From a virus, in IMG/VR virus record IMGVR_UViG_3300037672_000685, positions 1 to 23,440 of that record: a stretch of DNA of 23,440 nt. One strand, 5' to 3'. The notes beneath the pieces were generated by a model. That model searched no databases, was not told the DNA's origin, and saw nothing but the letters and a program-made list of their open reading frames with translations. The position numbers and the translations under genes are program-made. Of this stretch, positions 14,327-21,786 are shown in pieces (position 1 is the stretch's first letter; the number at the start of each line of letters is the position of its first letter).

Positions 14327-15172
14327 TTACTTTTTCGCTCTGTCACGTATGGACTGTAACAATCTCACGTATGTCATGCCACCTTTGGCAATGTCATCTA
14401 TCAGTTCTACGATAGGCGTGTATGCGGCCATTATTGGTGCCGGCACTGCCTTGCCCTGTTTGATCATGTCAACTGCCACCTTGGCTCTTCTCACGTTCGA
14501 TGAGCCAACTAATATCCTATAGGCAGTCAGTTCATCTGGTGTTAGGTCTTTGCCTGGCACACCTTTTCTTTCAGCGTCTATGACATTGTCTAATTCCAGT
14601 TTCTGTTTGTCAGCGAACTCCTGTACTTTCCTTTGTAGGTCCGTCCCGGATAGTTTTGCCCTTAGTGCCTGTAGCAATCTAGTGACTGTTGCCGATTTAG
14701 ATCTTGTGTCTAGATTAGGATAGTCTCCCAGTGCTCTGCGTAAATTCCTATAGGCACTGTTGGTCACTCCCAATCCTCTTTCAAGTTCAGTTAAAAATTT
14801 GTAGTCATCACTGAGTGTTCTGAGATATCTTCTTATTGCCATCTCTGGTGCCACTTGTCTTTGTCTCTGTGCCTGTGCCTGTTGTTTGTTTGCCAACTTC
14901 ATGAGTATGTCAGTCTTGCCCAACACAACAGCCAACATATTGGCCAAGTCATTTGATGTTGTTCTGACCCTATCAAAATTACCACTTGCCACTGTCTGAG
15001 TCGCATAAGACTTGGCAAATCCTACTGTCTGTGAATAGTTCTTTAGCAGGGACAGTGAAAGGAAACTGAGATATATTCTCTCACAGATCTCGTTGAATGT
15101 GTACCTCTCCAAGTCGCTTTGTCTTCTTACGACCCGACCCTCTGCTACATACTGTATAAATGGTGTTAACAT
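14327..15172 (-). CDS. Unknown 281-aa helical protein
   Basis: The protein is almost entirely helical and basic, with a Gln/Arg-rich stretch (NKQQAQAQRQRQ near residue 95) and no membrane segment or signal. The C-terminal third (from about PDELTAYRILVGSSNVRRAK) is also helical. I recognise no family. A perfect TATAAATA lies five bases before the ATG, so expression is likely late, and the FkbM gene follows. A virion-associated or nucleic-acid-binding role would fit the charge, but nothing decides it. The promoter box is shared with the divergent + strand gene 20 bases away. Confidence 0.82.
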   Translation of the reverse strand: MLTPFIQYVAEGRVVRRQSDLERYTFNEICERIYLSFLSLSLLKNYSQTVGFAKSYATQTVASGNFDRVRTTSNDLANMLAVVLGKTDILMKLANKQQAQAQRQRQVAPEMAIRRYLRTLSDDYKFLTELERGLGVTNSAYRNLRRALGDYPNLDTRSKSATVTRLLQALRAKLSGTDLQRKVQEFADKQKLELDNVIDAERKGVPGKDLTPDELTAYRILVGSSNVRRAKVAVDMIKQGKAVPAPIMAAYTPIVELIDDIAKGGMTYVRLLQSIRDRAKK

Positions 15173-15177
15173 ATAGG

Positions 15178-15185
15178 TATTTATA
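15178..15185 (-). promoter_or_regulatory. T4-type late promoter box TATAAATA, 281-aa gene
   Basis: TATAAATA is followed by CCTAT and the ATG at 15172. The whole divergent gap is 20 bases, so any promoter for the + strand gene at 15193 must overlap this box or lie within the 281-aa gene. Confidence 0.72.
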
Positions 15186-15192
15186 GAAACAT

Positions 15193-16230
15193 ATGCAACG
15201 AAATTTTATTCTAACCGATCTAATGAAAACAGGCGAGAATGATCTGTATGAAAAGTTTATCAATATGCATACTTTCAAGGATCAAACGTTTGAGTGTACC
15301 TCTGAATATTATATGCTACAACACTATGACCTAGATTCGTATGATAGAAAGTTTGCCATCATAGATAGATCAAAGGCGGGAGAACAACACCCGTCACACA
15401 ACGCAGAATACAGACAGGAGTTGGAACGTAGGAGAGGCTTATTACACAGTCAGGGATTTACTTTTATACTTGCAACACCATGGGAATCCAAAGCAAACAT
15501 AGACCAAATGCCATTGTATCCAAAGCACGTTTCAAAACAAGCAAATGAGATACTATGGTCGGGTGGAGTGTCATGGTTTTGGTTCTATATGTACAACAAA
15601 CACAAAGACAGCAAATTCAATTTTGATCATTCCAATAAAATTTACAACTTCCTTTATCTAAACAAGCAACCAAGATCTCACAGAGAAAAATTGTACAACA
15701 AGTTATTTGATAAAGGCATCCTTGATAATAGTTTGCACACCAAGTGGCCAGAAAGAAAACTGCCTGAGGAGTATGAACTGCCATGGGCACAGGACTATCC
15801 GCCATATGGCATGGATCAAGACATATATGAAAAGCCATACAACGACACTGCTTGTAGTATCGTTTCAGAAACCAATGACAACAATCACGAAGTGTTCATG
15901 ACAGAGAAAATATGGAAACCAATCATAGCACAACAACTTTTTATAGTGCATGGCAATCACTTGTATCTGCAAAGATTGAGAGAAATGGGTTTTAGGACTT
16001 TCAACAACTACTTCGAGGAAGCATACGACCTAGACAAAGATCCCGATATGCGAATTGATACTATTGTTGATGTGTGTGATAGGTTACGTGATGCACCGTG
16101 GCAAGACTTCTACCTACAGAGTAAGGCACTGAGGCAACACAATTATGATAAATTTTTTCACAAAGAAAATTTAGGAAATGAAATCAATAAAACTTTGAAT
16201 CTATTTCTGGAATTTGCTGACAGAAGTTAA
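15193..16230 (+). CDS. Glycosyltransferase-like protein
   Basis: In this 345-residue protein, residues 152-171 read NFLYLNKQPRSHREKLYNKL, and residues about 223-275 include SIVSETND, then VFMTEKIWKPIIAQQLFIVH and a GFRTF-N-Y-F stretch. This E-K block with a following hydrophobic strand resembles the nucleotide-sugar site of GT-B glycosyltransferases (fucosyltransferase/exostosin-like) and recurs in unknown proteins of marine phages. I rate this as a fold-level resemblance. The first ATG (15193) leaves a 20-base divergent gap; a second ATG at 15223 is possible. The 3' end overlaps the convergent 403-aa gene by 30 bases. Confidence 0.6.
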   Translation: MQRNFILTDLMKTGENDLYEKFINMHTFKDQTFECTSEYYMLQHYDLDSYDRKFAIIDRSKAGEQHPSHNAEYRQELERRRGLLHSQGFTFILATPWESKANIDQMPLYPKHVSKQANEILWSGGVSWFWFYMYNKHKDSKFNFDHSNKIYNFLYLNKQPRSHREKLYNKLFDKGILDNSLHTKWPERKLPEEYELPWAQDYPPYGMDQDIYEKPYNDTACSIVSETNDNNHEVFMTEKIWKPIIAQQLFIVHGNHLYLQRLREMGFRTFNNYFEEAYDLDKDPDMRIDTIVDVCDRLRDAPWQDFYLQSKALRQHNYDKFFHKENLGNEINKTLNLFLEFADRS

Positions 16231-17412
16231 ATTTCTTCTAGAAAATCCTAGTCTATCTACAAGTTTAACAGCATTACCCGATCTATCAACAGCAACGAAT
16301 CCCTCTGGATCTGTCACTTGTAGGCCATTGTCTGTTTGTTGGAATGATCCAATTGCCATTGCTTGATTCATTTTTTTCAAAACAATAGATTTCATCTTCT
16401 GTGCCGCTTTGTAGAAAGTAAGCATGGCTTGTAATGGTCTTTTCATTCTCGCTAGAATATTTTGCATATCAGACATCTTGCTCTTTCTCATATCAATTGC
16501 TTTATCTGTTTTAAGTCCTGCTATCTGTCCCTGCATTCTTTCCATGTAAAACTTTTGGAAGCCTTGCAAGAATTGGTTTACATTGCCGGGCAGTATGCCT
16601 GCCTTGACCTGTGCGTTGATATACAATTTAAAGAAGTCCACGAAGTCACTGTTGCCTAGGCTTGTTGCTAGATCTCTAGGGACATTTTCAAGTAGGCTTT
16701 CCATTTTGTCTATTCCGGCCATAAATGATTTTGTCTCTTCTGCAGTGAAGTTGGCAGTGCCAGATACATCCTTGTATACAGCATTGTCAAAAAATACGTC
16801 TGATGACGTTGTGAATGCACTGATATCTGCTCCACCTTTTGCAGTCATGTCCGCCAGTGTGTTTCCTACGTATGTTGTGTGGAATATGATTCCTACCTTT
16901 GCCGCGGCAATCTGTTTGGCAAGTCCTGTGTCTTCTGGAACAGCATAAGTGATTTCATTTGGTCTGAAAGTGAGATGAGGTTTACCTCCGATGTTGTTGC
17001 GAGATACGTCATCTGTAAAAAGAAGGTCACCTTGGTACACACCTTGCATATTAAGTTTGCTTAAATGCACTAGACATTTCAATAATTTTTGTCCTAGTGT
17101 GTCAGTGCCATGATTCTTTGCAATATCTTGTTTTGTGTAATTTATTTTAACATCTTTCTTGTTGAACACTGCCTTTGTTCCTACAAAGAACTTTCCTGTT
17201 TCAGGATGTGTGCCACAGACCACTGCTGGTGCTCCGTCCCATTTGACAGATACTTCCATTGCTTCTGATGATGTGCCTTTAAGAGTAAACAACAATCCTT
17301 TGTAATATTCTATGATTGCTTTACCACCCTCGTACCCATCGGTGACCACAAGATCCTCAATGTGTTCTAAGTGTGTTCTTTTAAATTCTGTTAAAACTTC
17401 TTCAATAAGCAT
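16201..17412 (-). CDS. DUF6267-like protein with ligase-type KxDG motif
   Basis: This 403-residue protein resembles a family frequent in marine T4-like phages (DUF6267, by memory of its 'HLEHIEDL...VKWDGAPA' pattern). Residues 55-63 read SVKWDGAPA, matching motif I (K-x-D-G) of DNA/RNA ligases and mRNA-capping nucleotidyltransferases, with K57 as the possible AMP-linked lysine. Further resemblances are FFVGTKAVFNKK (about 75-86), GVYQGDLLF (124-132, like motif III), HLTFRPNEITYAV (146-158, like motif IIIa) and KVGIIFHTTY (172-181, near motif IV). A Lys-rich helical domain fills residues 290-360. A nucleotidyltransferase function is my inference. Its CATAAATA box lies five bases before the ATG. 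Confidence 0.7.
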   Translation of the reverse strand: MLIEEVLTEFKRTHLEHIEDLVVTDGYEGGKAIIEYYKGLLFTLKGTSSEAMEVSVKWDGAPAVVCGTHPETGKFFVGTKAVFNKKDVKINYTKQDIAKNHGTDTLGQKLLKCLVHLSKLNMQGVYQGDLLFTDDVSRNNIGGKPHLTFRPNEITYAVPEDTGLAKQIAAAKVGIIFHTTYVGNTLADMTAKGGADISAFTTSSDVFFDNAVYKDVSGTANFTAEETKSFMAGIDKMESLLENVPRDLATSLGNSDFVDFFKLYINAQVKAGILPGNVNQFLQGFQKFYMERMQGQIAGLKTDKAIDMRKSKMSDMQNILARMKRPLQAMLTFYKAAQKMKSIVLKKMNQAMAIGSFQQTDNGLQVTDPEGFVAVDRSGNAVKLVDRLGFSRRNLTSVSKFQK

Positions 17413-17417
17413 GACAA

Positions 17418-17425
17418 TATTTATG
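17418..17425 (-). promoter_or_regulatory. Late-type box CATAAATA before the 403-aa gene
   Basis: CATAAATA is followed by TTGTC and the ATG at 17412. The box overlaps the stop codon of the upstream 246-aa gene. Confidence 0.6.
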
Positions 17426-18161
17426 GGGTTAGTTTATAGTTGGCTTCTACCTCAAGGCGGCTTAGACCTGCTTGTAGACCGTTTAAACCTAGTGCTATAC
17501 CCTTATGTACATCGTCTGCTAGATCTAAAGGACTGTCTATGTTATTCTTAATGTTAAGCCAATGTGCCAATATAGTTTCCTGACTTTCAAGCCATCTGTT
17601 ATGATCTTCTATACTGTAAGTGTACCCTATCTTTTGAAATTCGTCAACCGTTGCCTGCGGTGAATCATACATCACTGACCAATTGAACACCTTTTCTATT
17701 TCTGGTATTCGTTTGATATCTTTGAAGTTGTCATCTGATAGTTTATATAACCATTCTGCTACCGCCGATGCTATAGGATTCTTACTTGACTTGCTCCATA
17801 GTTCTTTCTGCCATGATATCCACGAGTCTTTCCAGCCGTATTTTACAACAGGTTCATTGCCGAGGGCCTGTAAGTTTTTGTGGAACCAATTCAACAATAA
17901 CATTTCTCTATGCTTGTCAATGTAGTTCTGTATTACTGTGTCTTGATCTCGTACAAGATGTTTAATAGCATTGTAGTCCTCACTGATGACAAGTTTAGTA
18001 CCAGGAGTTCTATCTGCATAATGTAAAATGTTTATGATTTGTTTTTCATCAGAGTGAGATCCAGCATCATGATAAGTCGTAGTGCTACCAGATGTTTTGC
18101 CAATGAGTTTCATGCTGATGTAACTGTTGTTGCCACCACTAGGTGCAATTAAAAATATCAT
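17421..18161 (-). CDS. Unknown 246-aa protein coupled to the amidinotransferase
   Basis: The ATG overlaps the amidinotransferase stop (ATGA), so the two genes are translated as a pair. The protein opens MIFLIAPSGGNNSYISMKLI, a hydrophobic strand followed by a Gly/Asn/Ser loop, placed where a P-loop would be but lacking the usual GK(S/T). This resembles degenerate P-loops of some sulfotransferase-like phage proteins and the GPQGSGNH loop of the gene at 19786. The rest is rich in Trp and Tyr and mostly helical (for example KYGWKDSWISWQKELW). I do not assign a function; partnership with the amidinotransferase is suggested by the coupling alone. Confidence 0.78.
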   Translation of the reverse strand: MIFLIAPSGGNNSYISMKLIGKTSGSTTTYHDAGSHSDEKQIINILHYADRTPGTKLVISEDYNAIKHLVRDQDTVIQNYIDKHREMLLLNWFHKNLQALGNEPVVKYGWKDSWISWQKELWSKSSKNPIASAVAEWLYKLSDDNFKDIKRIPEIEKVFNWSVMYDSPQATVDEFQKIGYTYSIEDHNRWLESQETILAHWLNIKNNIDSPLDLADDVHKGIALGLNGLQAGLSRLEVEANYKLTP

Positions 18162-19225
18162 GAAATGTAATCCTCTCTACCACCTTCACGGACAAGATCC
18201 AGAGAACAACAGTGTAATCCGCCATCCCAAAAGTATCTGTGCCTCAATGGAACAATGATTGGTTCTACTTGGTGTTTCTTAAGGAAGTCAAATACCTCTT
18301 TGTTGTAAGATGATACCAGCATACATTCCTCAGATACGCCTAGTGTGTTTATGTCAAATACAGTTTCAGCACAATAGCCAACCCAATGGTCACACCACTC
18401 ATTTATAAATTTGTGAAGTTGTTCGTTGTCTTGTTCACCTTCTATCCACCATCTGCCATTTACAAGATTCTTCTCTTGTATCCAGTCTTTCATTTGAGGG
18501 TGCATCCAGCCTTGTTCACCAAGTTCTAGCCTATCCCATTTAGCAAGTAATTCTTTTTCTTGTGTTGGAGATTCTCCAACTCTCATGAATGCTCCTGGTT
18601 TGATAAAACTTATGATTCCGTCTGTGTGTCCTACCTCATCTGTTTGTACGATCTCATACCCTTGCTGTTTCCATTTGTCCACAATATGATTGAACATGGG
18701 TCTGTCAGGATGTACGAAACCTTCTTCTCCGTCAGCAGGCATAATGATGTGTTTGCCCAGTTTAACACTGTTGGCTCCCGATATCAGTTCGTGTCCTTCG
18801 AAGGACGCACCACCCGGACCATACACCTCATTGAATAAGTCCACCAAACAATCTTCATGTACTATGTCTTTCATGTAGTCATAGACTTCATGAGTGTTTT
18901 GTTGGTAACAGGTATCACCCATTGTTAAAAATATATCTCGAGGTTGTAAAGGAACGTGAGGTATTTGTTTTTTGTTACTTAAAATATGCTTCTGTAATGG
19001 TGCAGGTTGGAACACTTGCACTCCTAGGCCTTCTAGCACTCTTTTAAACTCTGCCATATCTTCGTTTGTCTCTCGAAGTATCTTCTGCATAGGTCCTTTT
19101 ATCTTTTCATTTGTTATCCAGTCAAAGGTATCCTCCGCGAGGCCTTGTCCTATTACTACCGATTTAAGTTTTTGAAATGGGGAGTGTGTGCTGATTCTGA
19201 TCTTGTTAGTCGTCAATAAAGTCAC
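18158..19225 (-). CDS. Amidinotransferase, pentein fold (AGAT-like)
   Basis: This 355-residue protein fits the glycine/inosamine amidinotransferase branch of the guanidine-modifying pentein superfamily, which moves an amidino group from arginine to an amine through a Cys adduct. Seen motifs are LQPRDIFLTMGDTCY (93-107), EVGHTDGIISF (197-207, catalytic H200 and D202 candidates) and YFWDGGLHCCSLDLVREG (331-348), where C339 aligns with the nucleophile of human AGAT (IHCSTLD). The start is GTG at 19225, overlapping the 99-aa gene by 20 bases. The product might be a guanidino compound or a modified metabolite; the acceptor cannot be told from sequence. Arginine deiminase or dihydrolase activity remains possible. 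Confidence 0.85.
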   Translation of the reverse strand: MTLLTTNKIRISTHSPFQKLKSVVIGQGLAEDTFDWITNEKIKGPMQKILRETNEDMAEFKRVLEGLGVQVFQPAPLQKHILSNKKQIPHVPLQPRDIFLTMGDTCYQQNTHEVYDYMKDIVHEDCLVDLFNEVYGPGGASFEGHELISGANSVKLGKHIIMPADGEEGFVHPDRPMFNHIVDKWKQQGYEIVQTDEVGHTDGIISFIKPGAFMRVGESPTQEKELLAKWDRLELGEQGWMHPQMKDWIQEKNLVNGRWWIEGEQDNEQLHKFINEWCDHWVGYCAETVFDINTLGVSEECMLVSSYNKEVFDFLKKHQVEPIIVPLRHRYFWDGGLHCCSLDLVREGGREDYIS

Positions 19226-19505
19226 CGTCCTTGATCTTGAGAACGTTGTTTTTTATATGCTGATTTTCTTTTATCCTTGCTACACCCTTAGAAAATTTAC
19301 TAGAGTCCATATTCTTAATTGAAGAGTGGAATCTTTTTTCCAGTTTATAAGCAGTCTCAGAATCAAAGTTCTCTCTAATGTATGTTAATAATCTAATAGC
19401 AGACTCAATGACGTGAGATGCACGACTCTCAACGATATTTTCCTTGTCTTTCGAAAAGGATACGTTGCTCAATTCTTCTAATAAACTGCGTGTGATCTTC
19501 TTCAT
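19206..19505 (-). CDS. Unknown 99-aa helical protein
   Basis: This is a small, charged, all-helical protein (EELSNVSFSKDKENIVESRA and further amphipathic helices) with no membrane segment or metal motif. It is the first gene of the transcript that continues into the amidinotransferase, which it overlaps by 20 bases. An AGTAAATA box lies five bases before the ATG, consistent with a leaderless late transcript. The C-terminus ends KIKDGDFIDD. I recognise no family. Confidence 0.78.
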   Translation of the reverse strand: MKKITRSLLEELSNVSFSKDKENIVESRASHVIESAIRLLTYIRENFDSETAYKLEKRFHSSIKNMDSSKFSKGVARIKENQHIKNNVLKIKDGDFIDD

Positions 19506-19510
19506 AATGC

Positions 19511-19518
19511 TATTTACT
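19511..19518 (-). promoter_or_regulatory. Late-type box AGTAAATA before the 99-aa gene
   Basis: AGTAAATA is followed by GCATT and the ATG at 19505. The six-base core and five-base spacing match the other compact promoters. Confidence 0.5.
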
Positions 19519-19573
19519 CTTATTGTATAGCATACTTACTGACTTTACAACACAGATAATGGTAAATTGGAAT

Positions 19574-19789
19574 TTAGTTATTTTTAACGCCGAACTTACT
19601 AAATTTATACCATGCCCTCTCATGAAAATAATATAAGAAAACTTTTGTGAGAACTTCTATGCCAGCAATCGAAGATGCCCAATCTAATTTTCCTGTGATA
19701 AGCCATGCTATCAGAAAAGTATCTGCACTTGCTATTATTCTCCAACTGATTGTTTTTGCGATATGTCTTTTTTTTTCAACTTGTTTCAT
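19574..19789 (-). CDS. DUF2061 membrane protein, distal copy
   Basis: This 71-residue protein matches the small DUF2061 family: a basic start (MKQVEKKRHIAKTISWRIIA), two membrane segments (about 18-32 and 39-53), and the signature FHERAWYKF near the end. Bacterial DUF2061 proteins are small inner-membrane proteins of unknown function, sometimes found beside sulphate-assimilation genes. The ATG overlaps the stop of the P-loop gene (ATGA). A second, different DUF2061 protein opens the same operon at 21584-21784, so the transcript starts and ends with this family. Confidence 0.8.
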   Translation of the reverse strand: MKQVEKKRHIAKTISWRIIASADTFLIAWLITGKLDWASSIAGIEVLTKVFLYYFHERAWYKFSKFGVKNN

Positions 19790-20409
19790 TTGTAATTGAT
19801 CTTGAATTGATATTTGTCAAACTGACCTCTCCTGGCAGGTTTCACGTACTTTTTGTTGGCATCTCCATCGTCAAGTAGTTTTTGGATGTAGGCACCTGTG
19901 TTTATAGGAAAATCTAATTGCTTTGATATGCTTTTCAAATAGTTTGTGCCATACATGAAAAACAGTTCTTGACTCAGATAGTATGGGTCTTGTAATAGAC
20001 TGAGATGTTGCAGTGCCGTTGGTGCTGTGTGCTTACCTCTGCGTACTCTGAGTTGCTGTTGCTTGACTATGTTTCTATCTCTGCCAATTATTGCGATCTT
20101 TACGTTTGCATATTTCTTTGCTTGTTTGATAAAAGTGTGATACTTTGGGATAGTGAATTTAGTGCCCAGGATGAATGGACAACTTATACTAGTCACGAAA
20201 TATTTTGATTGTGTCCAATCAAACTCGCTCATCTTCTTTGGGTTTAACCAGTACGGTTGAAACACTTCTTGGTCGTGCCCTACCCATTTGTGTTTGTATA
20301 ACTCTGACCAACCAAACACATCTTTGTGATAGGAAAATATCTTACTGAATAGATGATTGCCTGAACCTTGTGGTCCTGTTATTATTAAGAGTGTAGGTTT
20401 CTGTGCCAT
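19786..20409 (-). CDS. P-loop protein, sulfotransferase-like
   Basis: This 207-residue protein starts with a strand and phosphate-binding loop, LLIITGPQGSGNHLFSKIFS (7-26), in which GPQGSGNH replaces the usual GxxGxGK(S/T). That loop type is seen in sulfotransferases and related marine phage proteins, where it binds the phosphates of PAPS. A second block, KIAIIGRDRNIVKQQQLRVR (about 104-123), resembles the strand-loop-helix with basic residues that contacts the 3'-phosphate. The assignment to sulfotransferases is inferred; a nucleotide kinase is less likely because the Walker lysine is missing. Both ends overlap neighbouring genes, so it works within the DUF2061 operon. Confidence 0.68.
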   Translation of the reverse strand: MAQKPTLLIITGPQGSGNHLFSKIFSYHKDVFGWSELYKHKWVGHDQEVFQPYWLNPKKMSEFDWTQSKYFVTSISCPFILGTKFTIPKYHTFIKQAKKYANVKIAIIGRDRNIVKQQQLRVRRGKHTAPTALQHLSLLQDPYYLSQELFFMYGTNYLKSISKQLDFPINTGAYIQKLLDDGDANKKYVKPARRGQFDKYQFKINYK

Positions 20410-21122
20410 GCTGTTATGTAACTTTCTAATTCCAAATATTGTTTTGATTCGTGGTGTAAATTAAATTCTTGTGTTTTGTGTTCCATTGACTGCCACATAT
20501 GTTTGTTTCCACAAAATGAAAACAGGTCAATGATGTTATCGTTGCTCTTGATCAGATCAAGTTTTTTGAATCCTTTGAAACCATCTATGTGCTCGTGTTT
20601 AAAATCATTGCACATATCAAACATTACGTATTTGATCTTTCTATTTTCTAGGAATGAACTCAACATTATAATTTCATTGAATGTCTTATCCCAGTAAGTT
20701 CTTATGTTTGGATTACAACCATAGTACAAGTCCAGCAAGTCACCTAGTTTATCTTTGTCGACCGTGGGATCTAGTTTTCTGTTTGGGGTTGTGAGCAGTT
20801 CTTTTCTCTGCAATGGAAACCATGTGCCGTCAATGGCATGGTCCTCTTGTCCCACTGCCAATTCCCAACGATGGGCGTATGTAATTGGTATCACCACACA
20901 ATGGGGATTGCCATTTTGTGCTATCCATTCTATCGTTGACCTACAGGTTCTTTGAAAACTGGATGCCTCTATGGCTATGTTGATTGTCTCATCACAACCT
21001 AGTTGTCTGACGAATTGTTCTGTTGGTTGCCATATCTGGGTAAAACTGCAACCGTTCAGTAGTAATTTATTGTTTGATCCACTCTGCATATAATCTGTTT
21101 GGTGCGTCATCCTGTATGTCAT
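20385..21122 (-). CDS. SGNH-like protein (GCSFT type), second copy
   Basis: This protein of up to 245 residues carries KLLLNGCSFTQIWQ (about 19-32), equivalent to the SNGCSYTEE block of the protein at 7532-8221. An Asn/Glu-containing strand follows (TINIAIEASSFQR), then a hydrophobic strand CVVIPITYAHRW (75-86), and the C-terminus has LHHESKQYLELESYI in the position of the catalytic His block. Sequence outside the motifs differs strongly from the first copy. Met-1 (21122), Met-5 and Met-12 (21089) are all possible starts; each overlaps the methyltransferase gene. A hydrolase or acyl-transfer role on a small molecule or glycan is suggested by the fold only. Confidence 0.6.
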   Translation of the reverse strand: MTYRMTHQTDYMQSGSNNKLLLNGCSFTQIWQPTEQFVRQLGCDETINIAIEASSFQRTCRSTIEWIAQNGNPHCVVIPITYAHRWELAVGQEDHAIDGTWFPLQRKELLTTPNRKLDPTVDKDKLGDLLDLYYGCNPNIRTYWDKTFNEIIMLSSFLENRKIKYVMFDMCNDFKHEHIDGFKGFKKLDLIKSNDNIIDLFSFCGNKHMWQSMEHKTQEFNLHHESKQYLELESYITAWHRNLHS

Positions 21123-21591
21123 TTAGATTGTAGTTGTACTTGTCGCAGTACTGTTGGTTCTTTTCCCTGCTCCATGCAAAGAATCTAATTTTACTTGACT
21201 CTTCATGCCATGGATGGTCGTTTCCGTATGTGTTCTGTCTCCAGTATATCCTGTCACCGGTCTCCGTCATGCTTGTTATTTTTTCTAATTGTGTTTCAAT
21301 CTCTTCTGCGGTACCAAAGTTAATACTTCCTAGGCACAAGAATACATTGAATTTTTCTTTTGGTTCAAAGTCTTCTATCGATACTGCTTCGTCTGTACGC
21401 CCCAACCCTGTGGGATCGATTCCATAAACTCTATCGCCGAACTTCTCTTTCAATGGATTGTTTCCGCAACCTATGTCTAAGATATTGTCTGTTGGGTTAA
21501 GTTTTGTCAATAGTGCCCAGCCGGAATATTTCTTGTTGTCCCAACGAGGTTTCCAGTGTGTCTTAAAATATTCTAATTCTTGCTTATTCAT
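21067..21591 (-). CDS. Class I SAM-dependent methyltransferase
   Basis: This 174-residue protein is short for the class but complete in the core. Motif I is NILDIGCGNNPLKEKFGDRV (36-55), with GIDP as the acidic strand-2 end that holds SAM ribose. FNVFLCLGSINFGTAEEIE (about 80-98) matches the post-motif region seen in small-molecule methyltransferases. A Trp/Tyr-rich C-terminus probably shapes the acceptor site. It overlaps DUF2061 copy 1 by 8 bases at its start and the SGNH-like gene by up to 56 bases at its end, so production is tightly coupled. The acceptor is unknown; a DNA substrate is unlikely because no NPPY-type motif is seen. Confidence 0.88.
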   Translation of the reverse strand: MNKQELEYFKTHWKPRWDNKKYSGWALLTKLNPTDNILDIGCGNNPLKEKFGDRVYGIDPTGLGRTDEAVSIEDFEPKEKFNVFLCLGSINFGTAEEIETQLEKITSMTETGDRIYWRQNTYGNDHPWHEESSKIRFFAWSREKNQQYCDKYNYNLNDIQDDAPNRLYAEWIKQ

Positions 21592-21784
21592 TCCTACCCC
21601 AATTAATTTTATCCCACACTCTTTCGTGTATGTAATACATGAACGTCATGAAAATGAATGCACCTGTGAGAATACCTGTGTCTAACCAATTGCCTGTGAC
21701 CAAGTAACTTATTGTAGGCCAAAAAACAATTCCTATCAATCTCCAGGATATTACCTTTGCTAGAGATCTAGTTTTGTTGTCCAT
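21584..21784 (-). CDS. DUF2061 membrane protein, first gene of the operon
   Basis: This 66-residue protein shows the DUF2061 features clearly: NKTRSLAKVISWRLIGIVFW at the N-terminus, two membrane helices (about 12-29 and 36-51), and the ending YYIHERVWDKINWG. Its identity to the second copy is limited to these motifs, so the two are old paralogs or separate gains, not a recent duplication. It is the first gene after a CTTAAATA box placed five bases before the ATG, and its 3' end overlaps the methyltransferase gene. Its role may be to anchor or serve the soluble enzymes encoded with it, which is inference. Confidence 0.88.
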   Translation of the reverse strand: MDNKTRSLAKVISWRLIGIVFWPTISYLVTGNWLDTGILTGAFIFMTFMYYIHERVWDKINWGRNE

Positions 21785-21786
21785 GC

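Noticed and set aside
16583-16948. 121-residue + strand frame opposite the DUF6267-like gene
   Set aside because: It is the complement of a real gene, and no start signal is seen.
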